This document shows, piece after piece, positions 9,083-16,891 of a stretch of DNA of 31,597 nucleotides (its first letter is position 1; every line of letters starts with the position of its first letter). The stretch covers positions 1 through 31,597 of the IMG/VR virus record IMGVR_UViG_3300043425_000640. The stretch is one strand, 5' to 3'. The notes beneath the pieces were generated by a model. The model searched no databases. It was not told where the DNA came from and saw only the letters and a program-made list of their open reading frames with translations. The stretch comes from a virus. The translations under genes were made by a program, and so were the position numbers.

Positions 9083-9316
9083 TTAGGCTTGGTCCTCGTT
9101 ACTCAGCTTGCTGATGATCAACTGCCGGAGCGCGATGCGGTCTTTCTCGCACTCGATGCTGGCAGCTTCCAGTGCTTTAATACGTCCGTCGTAAAGGTTC
9201 TTCACTTCGCGGGTGATATAGTAAACGGCTCCGATAAGCAGGCCCGGAGTTCCGAGCTTGTCAAAAATCATGGTGATGTCAGTCACGATTGGCGATTGTG
9301 CTAGGGTTACGAACAT
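9083..9316 (-). CDS. Membrane protein with coiled coil, holin-like, 77 aa
   Basis: One hydrophobic segment at about residues 13-34 (MIFDKLGTPGLLIGAVYYIT), then a charged coiled coil to the end. The size and membrane-plus-coil layout are seen in some small holins, but many small phage membrane proteins look alike. It ends GCC TAA C. A 39-base stretch with nothing recognisable separates it from the gene upstream. Confidence 0.55.
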   Translation of the reverse strand: MFVTLAQSPIVTDITMIFDKLGTPGLLIGAVYYITREVKNLYDGRIKALEAASIECEKDRIALRQLIISKLSNEDQA

Positions 9317-9355
9317 TGATGCGCCATGGGCGCGGAAGTCATGGATTTCAAGCGG

Positions 9356-9739
9356 CTAGGATGCCGGAAGCACGGACACAACAAAGGCTCCGTCGATGAT
9401 CTGGATTTGCCGCCCCTGCGCGGCGAGCTTGTCTTGAAAAGACCGTACATCGACGGGATCATACGGAACGACCGTTCCCGATGCGATGAGTTGCGCCCCG
9501 ATGGTGGACATGGCGGAGTTTATGGAATTCCCAACTGCGAGGTGGTCGGCAAACAGAGCCGAAATCTCGTCCATCGGTTTGCTGTTAAGCCATTCCGTTA
9601 GGCCGTCGTTTTGCAGCGACAGAAGCACGGAAACCATTGCATTCCCTTGGGCTGCAGCTACTTTTAGAAGTCGCTGCGTCTGCGTTGTAGCATCAAGGAT
9701 TTGTGCGTTTACGAGTTGAATGGGTGATATAATTGCCAT
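9356..9739 (-). CDS. Hypothetical protein after the fibre gene, 127 aa
   Basis: Begins MAIISPIQLVNAQILDATTQ; mostly helical, with a hydrophobic C-terminus (IDGAFVVSVLPAS). It starts one base after the stop of the large glycine-rich fibre gene (TAA C ATG), so it is tightly coupled to it. It could be a fibre partner or chaperone on position alone. No motif supports a function. Confidence 0.6.
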   Translation of the reverse strand: MAIISPIQLVNAQILDATTQTQRLLKVAAAQGNAMVSVLLSLQNDGLTEWLNSKPMDEISALFADHLAVGNSINSAMSTIGAQLIASGTVVPYDPVDVRSFQDKLAAQGRQIQIIDGAFVVSVLPAS

Positions 9740-9740
9740 G

Positions 9741-11873
9741 TTAGTAGAACGTAATTACCTGCACCATGCCGTTTGCTCCGCTACCTCCGGAGCCCGATGC
9801 AAACCCGGCGTCAGCCGCTCCGCCGCCACCTCCCGCGCCTCCTGGCCATCCGCCATTTCCGCCGCTGCCACCGTTTTGTCCGGAGATGTAAAACCCGCCT
9901 CCGCCAGCAGTTCCGACAGCTTGGCTGATGTCTTGGGATTGTCCGGACTCGGCCGCCACTCCTGCGGTTGTTCCGCCAGCACCGCCTGCAAGCGCTGCCG
10001 TGTAGGCGACGGCGAGAGTTGTCCCAGACCGCCCCCCTCCAGCGCCGCCAGCCGCCGACGTGGTTGAGTTTGCTGCGGCACCGCCGCCACCACCTCCACC
10101 GCATGGCAGAAACAATCCACCCTGCTGCGCAGTGCCCGCGCCTCCTGTCCCTGTTGATCCGGCCCCACCAGATCCAGTCTGGACTGTTAACAGGTTAAAC
10201 AGGTGGGTAGCCAAGGCGGTCCCGCCAGTCGCCCCATTTGCCCCGTTCCCGCGAGCTGAACGGAAGTTACCAAAAGTGGAATGATCACCTAATGATCCAT
10301 TTGCCAGTCCGCCGCCTGTCGTGGCTGACCCAGCGCCGCCGGACCCGCCAGCGCCTACCGCAATGGCAACAGTGCTGCCAAGGTCGGCTGCGGAAACGAT
10401 GATCATCGAGTTATGCCCGCCGCTTCCGCCGCCGCCGCCAGATCGGGCGGCGGTCGTGGCATTGCAGGCTCCCGATGCGCCGCCTCCTCCGCCTCCGATC
10501 AGGCGCACCATCACAAGTTTCGCGCCTGCGGGCTTTGTCCACGTAAAGTTCCCACTGGATGACGGCCCGCCGAAGGTCTGAATATCGACCCTCTGATTGT
10601 CCAGATCGGTGATGCTTGGCACCTGCAAATTTGTTCGCGCGCCCGCTGCGTCGCTGGCTCCGGTGCCGCCGTCTGCGATAGCCAGATCAGTGATTCCCGT
10701 GATGGTGCCGCCTGTGATGTTGACGGAAGCGGATGACTGCTGGGCCATGCTTCCTGACACATCCGCCGCAGTCACGATAATGGCTCCGTTGTTGGCGTTG
10801 ACTCGCTCGACGATGGCGACCGATTGCGCACGCAGCGACGGAGCGGTGGCAGTTAGCCCGCCTCCACTGGCAACGTAAAGCGGAGCGTTGACGGAATACG
10901 CTGCCGTGTTGAAGTTTTCAATGGTGCCGATGATGACGCAGTGCCCGCTGGCATTATTGGCAAGATCCTCATCAAGGATGCCGATTGCTGGCATTGTGGC
11001 AGCGCTCGCAGCGTTGGCAGCGGCGATAAGCGGGCGCGATTGACCAACTGAGTAGCCTACGATATAGACAGGTGTGCCTTTTGTGAGAGTTCCGCCAGAC
11101 TCGTTGCGGACATGGGAATAAACTGCGCCCGCAAGATTCCCATGGATGTGTGGAGCCGTTAGGGTGCCCGTAACGCTGGCATCAGAAACAGTCAGCAATC
11201 CCGCATCTGTCAGGGTCGCCGTACTGCTCTGAATGAGCTTGCCAGTCGTGCCATTGAACCTAGCAAGTGCGTCGTCGGTGGCGCTTGCTGGTCCGACCAC
11301 GTCGCCGCTTCCGGAAGCGTTGGACGAAATTGTCAGGGTATCGGTCCCCGGATTGGTTGTTAGGATGATGCCGTCGCCAGCAGCTATCGTCAGGGTGTCC
11401 GCGGACGAGTCGGCAACGATTGAGCTTTGGCCAGCAACGGCAATTGTACGAAACGCGAAAATCAGCGCAGGCTCGGGCGGTGCGGGAGTGACTTGGCTGA
11501 TGTTATCGTAGGCCAGCGTAAGCCGGATAGTCCCCAGCGTAAGCAGCAGGTCACTGGCTCCGGTCGCGTAGACTACCAGCCAATACTCCTTGTCCTCACC
11601 GGGCAGGACCGTCTGATTCATTTGCGCGGCGCTGAAGTCCAGTTCCCACGGACCCACGGAAGCCGTCGTCATGGCAACGGGTCCAGCGGTCGCAACGGGT
11701 GAGGACGCAGGCGTTCTTGAGGTGTGCAACTCCGCGTAGAGCGCCAGCGTTTCCGTGACTTCCTCGCCCCTAGCAAGTTCGCAGAAAAGCGTTAGCGGGT
11801 TGGCTTGGCTGTGCCGCTCCGCGATTTCTCGCGGGTCACGGCGCAGGGAAACGGAGATTCGGCGGGCGTCCAT
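9741..11873 (-). CDS. Glycine-rich tail fibre / receptor-binding protein, 710 aa
   Basis: Long modular virion protein. The N-terminal 150 residues are a probable virion-attachment region. Residues of about 150-420 are beta-rich repeats, including ADGGTGASDAAGARTNLQV (about 405), a motif common in tail fibres before a C-terminal tip. From about residue 440, FTWTKPAGAKLVMVRLIGGG starts a glycine-rich domain like those named Gly_rich_2, with long Gly runs to the C-terminus (MVQVITFY). This is the expected receptor-binding tip. The gene abuts the connector stop exactly (TAA then ATG). It is unusual for the fibre to sit between head connector and tail terminator genes. Confidence 0.75.
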   Translation of the reverse strand: MDARRISVSLRRDPREIAERHSQANPLTLFCELARGEEVTETLALYAELHTSRTPASSPVATAGPVAMTTASVGPWELDFSAAQMNQTVLPGEDKEYWLVVYATGASDLLLTLGTIRLTLAYDNISQVTPAPPEPALIFAFRTIAVAGQSSIVADSSADTLTIAAGDGIILTTNPGTDTLTISSNASGSGDVVGPASATDDALARFNGTTGKLIQSSTATLTDAGLLTVSDASVTGTLTAPHIHGNLAGAVYSHVRNESGGTLTKGTPVYIVGYSVGQSRPLIAAANAASAATMPAIGILDEDLANNASGHCVIIGTIENFNTAAYSVNAPLYVASGGGLTATAPSLRAQSVAIVERVNANNGAIIVTAADVSGSMAQQSSASVNITGGTITGITDLAIADGGTGASDAAGARTNLQVPSITDLDNQRVDIQTFGGPSSSGNFTWTKPAGAKLVMVRLIGGGGGGASGACNATTAARSGGGGGSGGHNSMIIVSAADLGSTVAIAVGAGGSGGAGSATTGGGLANGSLGDHSTFGNFRSARGNGANGATGGTALATHLFNLLTVQTGSGGAGSTGTGGAGTAQQGGLFLPCGGGGGGGAAANSTTSAAGGAGGGRSGTTLAVAYTAALAGGAGGTTAGVAAESGQSQDISQAVGTAGGGGFYISGQNGGSGGNGGWPGGAGGGGGAADAGFASGSGGSGANGMVQVITFY

Positions 11874-12317
11874 TTAGCGGATAGAATCGAAAGAGTAGTA
11901 ATCATTTCCCCCATATTGCCCTTCATCCGGGGCCGGGGAATTAGCTGCGGGCGTGGTCGGCTGCTCAATGTCCAGTTTGCAACTGGCGATCATCTGCAAC
12001 TCCGCCTTTGCCTCTGAAATGCGCCGTTGCCTGCCGTCGTCCAGTGTGACCCCGGAAGCCGGAAGGTTGGTCGCAAGGTCTTCCATCAGCAGGGCCAATG
12101 CCGCCGAATGGATTTCGTCAGGGATTGTCCCGGCTGGGCCTAACTGGTTTCTGTCGCATGACCTAACGTATGCCCGGACGCGGGAAACGGTCCGGTCAAT
12201 GGACTTCTGGACGACGTCGCCAGCGCCCGAATCGCGAGCGGTGGCGCTGATAGCCTGCCACTCCCAATCAGCAAAAAGTGAGGCGGCGTCCTTATCCGTT
12301 AGGTAGTTCCAAGCCAT
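11874..12317 (-). CDS. Head-tail connector, Mu gp36-like (DUF1320), 147 aa
   Basis: Begins MAWNYLTDKDAASLFADWEW; helical with a conserved-looking DRTVSRVRAYVRSC segment (about 40-55), typical of the DUF1320/gp36 and gp6-like adaptors that attach below the portal. It follows the capsid gene after a strong GC hairpin, as expected for this family. Its stop abuts the fibre gene start. The C-terminal 30 residues are low-complexity and acidic. Confidence 0.65.
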   Translation of the reverse strand: MAWNYLTDKDAASLFADWEWQAISATARDSGAGDVVQKSIDRTVSRVRAYVRSCDRNQLGPAGTIPDEIHSAALALLMEDLATNLPASGVTLDDGRQRRISEAKAELQMIASCKLDIEQPTTPAANSPAPDEGQYGGNDYYSFDSIR

Positions 12318-12333
12318 TTTGTTAGTCAGGAGT

Positions 12334-12371
12334 GGGCGGCGGGGGAGAAACCGAGAAAGCCCCCGCCGCCC
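12334..12371 (-). terminator. GC-rich hairpin after the capsid gene
   Basis: A perfect 12-bp inverted repeat (GGGCGGCGGGGG and its complement) around a 14-base loop lies between the capsid stop (12392) and the connector start (12317). On the transcribed strand it is followed by ACTCCTGAC, with no U-run, so it is unlikely to be an efficient intrinsic terminator. It may instead protect the capsid mRNA 3' end or reduce readthrough, raising capsid over downstream proteins. Confidence 0.65.
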
Positions 12372-12391
12372 TATGTCCCGAGCCGAATTGG

Positions 12392-13351
12392 TTAGCTGAT
12401 GGTGATGTCAAGCCGCTTCACCGCCGCCGAGTTTGTGGCAACGATCTTTTCAGCCCAACCCCAAGTAGCCTCCTCAAAGTCCGAATCATTCGCATAGGCG
12501 AGACGGTACTTCGGCTGGAAGTCGTTGTCGCCACGCCCAACGAACAGCTTGATTGCTGACGGGTCGCTGGTGCTAGGGATGCTGGAAACCGCAGCCACGA
12601 GGATGCTGTCGGCGAGCGTGAACGCCGCGGCTGGCGTCTGCCCGATCTGCGCACCGTTCTTGATTGCCCGCGAGCGACGAACCTCAACGTTTCCTCCGAG
12701 AAGGTCTGCAACTTGCTGCTCCGTGACAGTGGCAGGGTTTTGACGGGTTGCGCCACCGTTCACGCGGTTTTGGACGCTGACGTGATTGCAGAACTTGCGA
12801 AACGCGGAAGAACCGAACAGGATGCGAAGCTGCCCGGCACCCTGAGAGTTCAGTTCCACGGTCTCAAGAACCTGCTGCACGATGTCAACGGCGTTCGTGC
12901 TGGTGCTGGCAACGTTGATGTTCGTCGCGGCCCCGGCGGCAGTCAGCGCAGCGGAGAAGATTCGGTCAATGCGCCCGCGGATCAGGCCCATCATCGTGCT
13001 TCGCGCGTTGTCTTCCAGCTTCATAAGCAGGTCGGTGTCGCTGATGCGGGGACCGACGTAGAACGGTTCCGACGTGACCCGGTGCTGGTCAAGCTGGGCA
13101 GGCACCTTGGTGCCGCCGTAGGTCACGCGAGTGCCGACCGGGTTGTTGATGCTGGTCAGGGAGTTCGGAATCGTGATTGAGTCTCCAGGAGCAAAGCTCT
13201 GGAACTCAAAGTCGGAGGAAACCGCGATTCCCGGACCAGTGAGGAACTCGGCGTCGATTTGCGCCTGAGTGCGGGCCGAATCGGAGTAGAATCCGACGGC
13301 GTAATTGCGCATTGCCTCAGTAGAGGCAACGGATTGAAGACGTGTAGCCAT
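12392..13351 (-). CDS. Major capsid protein, 319 aa
   Basis: Position (after portal, protease/scaffold and cement), length and content fit an HK97-fold major capsid protein. Supporting features: an N-terminal helical arm (MATRLQSVASTEAMRNYAVG), an E-loop-like segment SFAPGDSITIPNSLTSINNP (about 50-70), and a C-terminal FQPKYRLAYANDSDFEEATW strand region. No signal peptide or catalytic motif. The leader has CCCTAAC five bases before ATG and no Shine-Dalgarno. A perfect 12-bp hairpin follows the gene. Confidence 0.8.
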   Translation of the reverse strand: MATRLQSVASTEAMRNYAVGFYSDSARTQAQIDAEFLTGPGIAVSSDFEFQSFAPGDSITIPNSLTSINNPVGTRVTYGGTKVPAQLDQHRVTSEPFYVGPRISDTDLLMKLEDNARSTMMGLIRGRIDRIFSAALTAAGAATNINVASTSTNAVDIVQQVLETVELNSQGAGQLRILFGSSAFRKFCNHVSVQNRVNGGATRQNPATVTEQQVADLLGGNVEVRRSRAIKNGAQIGQTPAAAFTLADSILVAAVSSIPSTSDPSAIKLFVGRGDNDFQPKYRLAYANDSDFEEATWGWAEKIVATNSAAVKRLDITIS

Positions 13352-13389
13352 GTTGTTAGGGCCTTTCTGTTAGTTGTTTGGTTTCCTGC

Positions 13390-13749
13390 TTAGTAGACGT
13401 AAAACAGGATTGCGTCGCCGGATGCGCCAGCTTCAGCAGTGACTCCGATTTTGTCGCCAGTGGTGAACGCGGCGGCGACTCCAGCGGTGGCGGAGGCTTG
13501 CAGTTCAACGCCGGGGTTGATGCTGGTGGCGATTTTTACGCGAGCCATTGGCTTAAAAAGCCGGATGCTCACTTGTTCGCCGCTGGCTGCATCACTCTGA
13601 GCAATGCCGATGCTGCGGGTAGTGGATGCCGTCGAACGGGCGACCGTGCGGGCGGTGGTGGTTGCATAGACGAGTTGGCCGTCGGAGATCGCACCAGATG
13701 CGGTCATCACGACTTCCCCCTCAGGAACGTTTTGTGTGGCAAGAGCCAT
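13390..13749 (-). CDS. Capsid cement/decoration protein (DUF2190-like), 119 aa
   Basis: Small beta-rich protein (MALATQNVPEGEVVMTASGA, then VEL.ASATAGVAAAFTTGDKIG). Length, position between scaffold and capsid, and the repeated strand pattern fit the DUF2190 decoration proteins that sit on the capsid surface. Its leader is A/C-rich (CCCCAACCTAACACAACAAA before ATG) and includes CCTAAC. Abundant expression is expected, so this leader may be a strong initiation signal. Confidence 0.68.
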   Translation of the reverse strand: MALATQNVPEGEVVMTASGAISDGQLVYATTTARTVARSTASTTRSIGIAQSDAASGEQVSIRLFKPMARVKIATSINPGVELQASATAGVAAAFTTGDKIGVTAEAGASGDAILFYVY

Positions 13750-13777
13750 AGTTTTGTTGTGTTAGGTTGGGGTTGTC

Positions 13778-14329
13778 TTACTTCAGGGTTGTGCGAGCCA
13801 TCTCAACGGCTTCAGGCCATGAGATAGATTTTGAGGCGGCGAGTTCGTGGGCCTTGGCATAAATGCGGTCAGCGAGCGGAGCGTTGCCGGGTTCGGGATT
13901 GCCTTTGTTGTCATCCGTGATGCGCTTTCCGTCCGGCGCATGAGCGGTGGTCAATTCCTTTGCAGCTTCCAGTGCGGCGGCGGAGTCGGTAAGGTACTGC
14001 GTCCGATAGAGCTTGTGGATGCCAGCAGCTTTCGGCGGGATCTTGCCAGAGGCGACAAGCTCAGCCACGAAGCCGTCAGCAGCAGCTTCTCGCACCTTGC
14101 CAATCTCGGCACGGGCGGCTTCCAGTTCCGTCTTGAGGCTGGCAACTTCGGAGTCAACCACCGCTTTCGATGCGGTGATTTCCTCGACCTTCTTCGCCAT
14201 GCCTGCCTCCATGTCCTTGCCTTTCATGTGGCTGGCACAAGCGGCCTCCAGCTCAAGCATGAGGTCTTCGTCTTCCATCTCGGCGTCTTCGGCTTTGCCG
14301 AGGGCTTTCATCAGTCGCTTTTTATCCAT
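13778..14329 (-). CDS. Internally initiated scaffold protein, 183 aa (in frame with protease)
   Basis: The C-terminal half of the protease gene can be made alone from Met175 (MDKKRLMKALGKAEDAEMED). The bases before this ATG (CCAACCCCAACGAATACA) match the A/C-rich leaders of independent genes here, such as the cement gene, although this stretch lies inside a reading frame. The product would be acidic and coiled-coil rich, as scaffolds are. Nested in-frame protease/scaffold genes are established for Mu (I/Z) and lambda (C/Nu3). The separate product here is inferred. Confidence 0.6.
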   Translation of the reverse strand: MDKKRLMKALGKAEDAEMEDEDLMLELEAACASHMKGKDMEAGMAKKVEEITASKAVVDSEVASLKTELEAARAEIGKVREAAADGFVAELVASGKIPPKAAGIHKLYRTQYLTDSAAALEAAKELTTAHAPDGKRITDDNKGNPEPGNAPLADRIYAKAHELAASKSISWPEAVEMARTTLK

Positions 14330-14851
14330 TGTATTCGTTGGGGTTGGTTGTTTTGCCGCAACGAGCGGCGCGATCTTTTCAAAGGCGGGGTCGCTAACAA
14401 GTCCGCCCGCGGCATTGCCTGAGGAGGAATCAAGAAGCCCGACAATGCGGCCGCGGACGACTGCGCAGCGGGGCGAGAAGTAGCGGACAGACGGGAGGAT
14501 TCCATTGCTAGGGTCGCACTTGGTTGCCTCCAGTCCCATTGGGGTCCAGATGACTCGTGCCCAGATGCCGGAGCCTTCGCGCCACTCAAATTCCTGTGGA
14601 TACGCTGCCGCTTCGCGTGCGTCGTGGTGCAGATCAAAAAACGGCTGCGGCCCCCCTTCGGTCTTCCGCGCTTCAAGGTCTCGTTGCAGTGCCGCGGCTC
14701 CCTCGGCGTCTACGGTGATGGTGAGCCGGGAAGGCTTGCCATCGAGCTTGGCTTGGATGCTCTGCTTTCCAGCCGGGGCAAACATGATCCAGTCCGGAGC
14801 GGTTCCGTTGATTTCGTTAGTGGCAAACGCCGCGACGAGTTCGTGTTTCAT
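13778..14851 (-). CDS. Mu I-like prohead protease fused to scaffold, 357 aa
   Basis: The N-terminal 170 residues look like the Mu gpI protease family: FFDLHHDAREAAAYPQEFEW (His near 75), WARVIWTPMGLEA and SVRYFSPRCAV are in the usual order. The protease matures the capsid and removes scaffold. From about residue 175 the sequence becomes an acidic coiled coil with the scaffold role. The start is supported by a Shine-Dalgarno (AAGGAGG, four bases away) and a 4-base overlap with the portal stop. Followed by a 28-base leader for the cement gene. Confidence 0.78.
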   Translation of the reverse strand: MKHELVAAFATNEINGTAPDWIMFAPAGKQSIQAKLDGKPSRLTITVDAEGAAALQRDLEARKTEGGPQPFFDLHHDAREAAAYPQEFEWREGSGIWARVIWTPMGLEATKCDPSNGILPSVRYFSPRCAVVRGRIVGLLDSSSGNAAGGLVSDPAFEKIAPLVAAKQPTPTNTMDKKRLMKALGKAEDAEMEDEDLMLELEAACASHMKGKDMEAGMAKKVEEITASKAVVDSEVASLKTELEAARAEIGKVREAAADGFVAELVASGKIPPKAAGIHKLYRTQYLTDSAAALEAAKELTTAHAPDGKRITDDNKGNPEPGNAPLADRIYAKAHELAASKSISWPEAVEMARTTLK

Positions 14852-16338
14852 TCTGCCTCCTTCATTTGCTCTTCCCAGATTGCATTCCCGCCAAGGATTC
14901 CGGCGACTAACAGCCGCTCGATGACGCCTTCTAGCTTGCTATCGGCTGGAGCCTTCGCTGCCGTCAGCGTCTGCGGCTTGGGGGCGCTAACGGTAGCTTC
15001 TCCCTCTGTCGGAGCGGGTACATCGTGACGCTCGCGGAGGAATTGGTCAGGGATTGCAAGCCCCATTCTGGCAAGGATTTCGTCTCGTTGCGCCAGCGCC
15101 ACAGCATCCTGCGGGGATGGGATCTCACAGACGACCGTGGGCATCTCCGATGTCTCACCGTAGTTCAGACGGATGACCATTTCGGCTAGGCTTTGCAGTG
15201 TGGTTGCTGCGTCGTTGCAGTAACCCTGCATCGCCTCACGCCTAACGCCTGCGTAAACCTCGCCAGTATTGCCAAGCCCCTGATTGCCATCGGTGCCACT
15301 GCTCGCGGTCTCGCCCCTGATAACAAGATCGCAAGCCTTGTCCGCTTCGCTGATGACGTAGGATTGAGGCAGGTCCTTGGCGTTCGCACCGGATTCGTGG
15401 AGCTCGAGCTTCGTCCCTTCCGGAAACACGCCCCATCCCGAAGCTCCGATATTCTGCATCATCTGCCCCAATGCGGTCCGCACCTGGCTAGACTCTTTGC
15501 GATAGGTAGCCCAACGGAACGGCATGCCGAAACGCTGGGTATACTGGAGGAGCCACTGCCACGCTGACGTGGTGTAACTCCAGTATTTGACCAGCGTGCG
15601 AATGCGTCCGGCTTGGCTAGGGTGCGCATCTGTGGCAGGCACCACATGCACCAAGAATTTGTTAGGCGGGAAGTCTTCCCACGTCGCCTGTTGATTGCGA
15701 AACTGAAGCGGTCCGGTGTTGTTAGGGTAGCCGTACCACCGAGGTCCAACATTGACGCAGCAACGGGGCAAGATAGCAGCTTGTCCGCCAACCTCGCGCC
15801 GATGCCAGAGGATTTCCAGCACGGCGTGCCCGGTGACGGATCCGCGAGCGAGCGCTTTCAGCACACCATCGCGACCGAGTTCGCGCTTTGCTGCATTGGG
15901 GCGCATGCCTTTAAGCGCCTCTTTGACTAACTCCGCCTTTTCCTTGGCGATGTCTGAGGCGTTGCCTTCCTCATCGGTCGCGGGCTGGACGTCAAACGGC
16001 GCACCTGTTAGGGCGTTTTCGACCGTCCGCATGTTGTCCGCGAGCCGCGCCCACGTGTCCATCATGCTCATGAACAGGTTGAACTGCTGACTCATGTCCC
16101 CGCCCCATGCCCCGCGCAGGATGCTTTCGGCGGTTTGCGGCTGAATCAGCCGCTCGACCACATCCACATACCCGGAGCCAGCCCATCCGCCATCGTTGTC
16201 CGCGGGCACGGTGATCCCCTGCGCAAGTTTTGAGCGGGTCCGGAGTTTGCTAGGCACTGACGCCCGCAAATATTGTTGGCGTCTTTTGTCAAGCGGGAAA
16301 ACGAAACGGCCCGGAGGGTTAATCCGGGCCGCTCGCAT
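14848..16338 (-). CDS. Portal protein, Mu gp29-like (DUF935), 496 aa
   Basis: Forms the ring through which DNA is packaged. The segment SAWQWLLQYTQRFGMPFRWA (about 260-280) is the family signature, in which a Trp-rich helix is followed by a Phe-Gly-x-Pro turn. Later come TELHE-like and alpha-helical stretches, and a C-terminal tail ending EEQMKEAE. A GTG at 16362 would add eight residues; I prefer ATG at 16338 (MRAARINPPGRF). It is the first gene after three tandem terminators, so it needs its own promoter or terminator readthrough; I could not identify a promoter. Confidence 0.82.
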   Translation of the reverse strand: MRAARINPPGRFVFPLDKRRQQYLRASVPSKLRTRSKLAQGITVPADNDGGWAGSGYVDVVERLIQPQTAESILRGAWGGDMSQQFNLFMSMMDTWARLADNMRTVENALTGAPFDVQPATDEEGNASDIAKEKAELVKEALKGMRPNAAKRELGRDGVLKALARGSVTGHAVLEILWHRREVGGQAAILPRCCVNVGPRWYGYPNNTGPLQFRNQQATWEDFPPNKFLVHVVPATDAHPSQAGRIRTLVKYWSYTTSAWQWLLQYTQRFGMPFRWATYRKESSQVRTALGQMMQNIGASGWGVFPEGTKLELHESGANAKDLPQSYVISEADKACDLVIRGETASSGTDGNQGLGNTGEVYAGVRREAMQGYCNDAATTLQSLAEMVIRLNYGETSEMPTVVCEIPSPQDAVALAQRDEILARMGLAIPDQFLRERHDVPAPTEGEATVSAPKPQTLTAAKAPADSKLEGVIERLLVAGILGGNAIWEEQMKEAE

Positions 16339-16406
16339 GAACTCACAATACACACCGCCCACTCAGGCAGTGCCAGCAGGTAGCGCAGGCAAGGCGCGGC
16401 GTCAAC

Positions 16407-16438
16407 AAAAAACCGCCACCCCCGGAGAGGTGACGGTT
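16407..16438 (-). terminator. Intrinsic terminator 3 of 3 before portal
   Basis: Minus-strand RNA forms AACCGUCACC / GGUGGCGGUU (10 bp with one G-U) around an 8-base loop, followed by a U-run (the + strand has six A at 16407-16412). Good intrinsic terminator form. About 70 bases remain before the portal ATG. Confidence 0.75.
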
Positions 16439-16492
16439 GGTTGTTAGGCGGGGACATGACGGACCCTGCCACCGCAGTCGTCCGCCGCAAGC

Positions 16493-16525
16493 AAAAACCC
16501 CAGCCCGGAGATTTCCAGACTGGGG
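16493..16525 (-). terminator. Intrinsic terminator 2 of 3 before portal
   Basis: CCCCAG / CUGGGG stem with a small inner CUGG/CCGG helix, followed by UUUUU then GC. Lies between the other two terminators. Six closing GC-rich pairs and the U5 make it a plausible terminator, weaker than its neighbours. Confidence 0.65.
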
Positions 16526-16597
16526 CCGATGACGGAGGCTGAGCCCCGCTGCGCATCTTCGCGCCGATACCGCGCCGCGCCCCGATGTCAAGACACG

Positions 16598-16624
16598 AAA
16601 AACCCCACCTTTTCGGGTGGGGTT
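16598..16624 (-). terminator. Intrinsic terminator 1 of 3 before portal
   Basis: AACCCCACC / GGUGGGGUU (9 bp) around a six-base loop (CGAAAA), followed by U-rich sequence on the minus strand. It begins 26 bases after the stop of the 77-aa gene, so it is probably that gene's terminator. The plus strand has no U-run after the stem, so it acts in one direction. Confidence 0.75.
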
Positions 16625-16649
16625 GGTCGGAGGTTGGTGACGGCAGTGG

Positions 16650-16883
16650 TTACGCAAACACAACCACGCCTGGCATTTTGGCAACTATGCTGTCGTAGGT
16701 CGCTTGAGCTGGCTCGCCGCTCTGGATTGTTGACTGCTTGCCGTCTCGCACCTCATCAAGGTGCTTAATCCCGGTGGCAAAATCAAACGTCAAAACGAGG
16801 TCAATCTGCCCACTGGCGGTCGGGGCGGCGCAGCGGTTGAGCATCAGCCATCCTTCGGGGAGTGTGTAGTGTTGGGGTTTCAT
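16650..16883 (-). CDS. Hypothetical protein, 77 aa
   Basis: Begins MKPQHYTLPEGWLMLNRCAA and ends AKMPGVVVFA; no recognised domain. A longer frame opens at 16922, but the ATG at 16883 sits just after a promoter-like element, so I prefer it. The gene appears to be its own transcription unit: possible promoter upstream, three terminators downstream. If the promoter is real, transcription would start within a few bases of the ATG and the mRNA would be nearly leaderless. Confidence 0.6.
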   Translation of the reverse strand: MKPQHYTLPEGWLMLNRCAAPTASGQIDLVLTFDFATGIKHLDEVRDGKQSTIQSGEPAQATYDSIVAKMPGVVVFA

Positions 16884-16891
16884 GTGCCGAC

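Noticed and set aside
9083-9316. Firm call as holin
   Set aside because: One membrane helix and coil are not enough; several other small membrane proteins could serve.
16400-16405. TTGACG as a -35 for a portal promoter
   Set aside because: The best -10 at 17 bases (TACCTG) is poor, and TTGACG overlaps the end of the terminator U-run.
16343-16684. 113-aa minus frame across the terminators
   Set aside because: It crosses three terminator hairpins and has a shadow-like Arg/Cys/Gly composition.
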